The notes under the pieces are model-generated. The model did no database searches and had not been told where the DNA came from. It saw nothing but the letters and a program-made list of their open reading frames with translations. Of a stretch of 64,000 bases of DNA, positions 63,839-64,000 are shown piece after piece (the first letter of the stretch is position 1; each line of letters begins with the position of its first letter). Source of the DNA: [Pseudomonas] carboxydohydrogena (lineage in GTDB: Bacteria > Pseudomonadota > Alphaproteobacteria > Rhizobiales > Xanthobacteraceae); assembly GCF_029030725.1 (NCBI RefSeq), contig NZ_CP113162.1, forward strand, positions 2,106,501 through 2,170,500. Direction: 5' to 3'. Made by a program: the position numbers and the translations under genes.

Positions 63839-64000
63839 TCAGCCCTGAACCTGGACAACGGCCTCGCTGGATGCGGAAAGCATTGCGGGGCGGGCTTTCT
63901 CACGCGGCCGCAACAGCCGCTTCACATCGAGCCGGAACGAGAAAACGCATTCGTGGCAACGCAGGCCCTTGCCGCCCTTGACGAGCCCGAGGTCGCGAAT
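63839..64000 (-). CDS. 3' end of an unidentified gene running off the window
   Basis: An open frame enters from the right edge and stops at 63839. The last 53 residues include VKGGKGLRCHECVFSFRLDVKRLLRPRE, with Cys-x-x-Cys (CHEC) after a His/Arg-rich context and a hydrophobic end. CxxC may bind zinc. The product cannot be named from this part. It converges with the DUF1254 gene, five bases apart. Confidence 0.55.
   Translation of the reverse strand: MRDLGLVKGGKGLRCHECVFSFRLDVKRLLRPREKARPAMLSASSEAVVQVQG

Overview
The window is high-GC chromosomal DNA from an alphaproteobacterium of the Bradyrhizobium/Rhodopseudomonas/Afipia (Oligotropha) group. The evidence is the cyc(ccm)-degP-two-component-glnE block, known in this order in Rhizobiales, the FeuP/FeuQ-like pair, the YcgN, DUF1214/DUF1254 and PBP1A genes, and intergenic palindromes of the type common in Bradyrhizobium relatives. 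No tRNA, rRNA, CRISPR array, integrase or transposase was seen.

1-17.8 kb is a C2 (oxalate/glyoxylate) utilisation region. A rightward set holds an OxlT-like oxalate:formate antiporter, a fused ADP-forming acyl-CoA synthetase and a sucCD pair, then a GntR/FCD regulator. A leftward operon holds glyoxylate carboligase (gcl), hydroxypyruvate isomerase (hyi), tartronate semialdehyde reductase (glxR), a ketopantoate-reductase-like gene, pyruvate kinase and an FAH-family enzyme. This is the glycerate route from glyoxylate towards pyruvate. A divergent IclR regulator, a GFA-family gene and a second, diverged sucCD pair follow. Matching GGCAT/ATGCC inverted repeats lie in front of oxlT, acs, gntR and gcl.

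18-36 kb is housekeeping and regulation: a PAS sensor kinase, glnE, a kinase/regulator pair, a DegP protease, a flavin-type oxidoreductase, the cytochrome c maturation genes ccmH/F/E/I, an unrecognised 460-residue protein, and a second kinase/regulator pair resembling FeuQ/FeuP.

36.7-55.8 kb is a leftward gene-transfer-agent (GTA)-like phage structural cluster. It runs from a putative small terminase, large terminase, portal, protease and capsid through head-tail and tail genes to the host-specificity protein. A DUF2793/beta-helix protein, lysozyme, holin-like protein and lipoprotein follow. Between capsid and head-tail connector the cluster is interrupted by about 1.7 kb of unrelated genes: a trypsin-like protease, a porin-like fragment, a small secreted protein and a PilZ protein.

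55.8-57.3 kb is a visibly AT-richer two-gene island. Its main gene encodes a 415-residue protein whose N-terminus matches proteasome-beta/HslV without gaps at Thr1, Asp17 and Lys33. A 66-residue charged protein overlaps its 3' end by four bases. I consider this the most likely undescribed system in the window.

57.4-64 kb holds a small membrane protein, a DHA2 efflux pump, YcgN, PBP1A, a DUF1214/DUF1254 pair and the 3' end of an unidentified gene.
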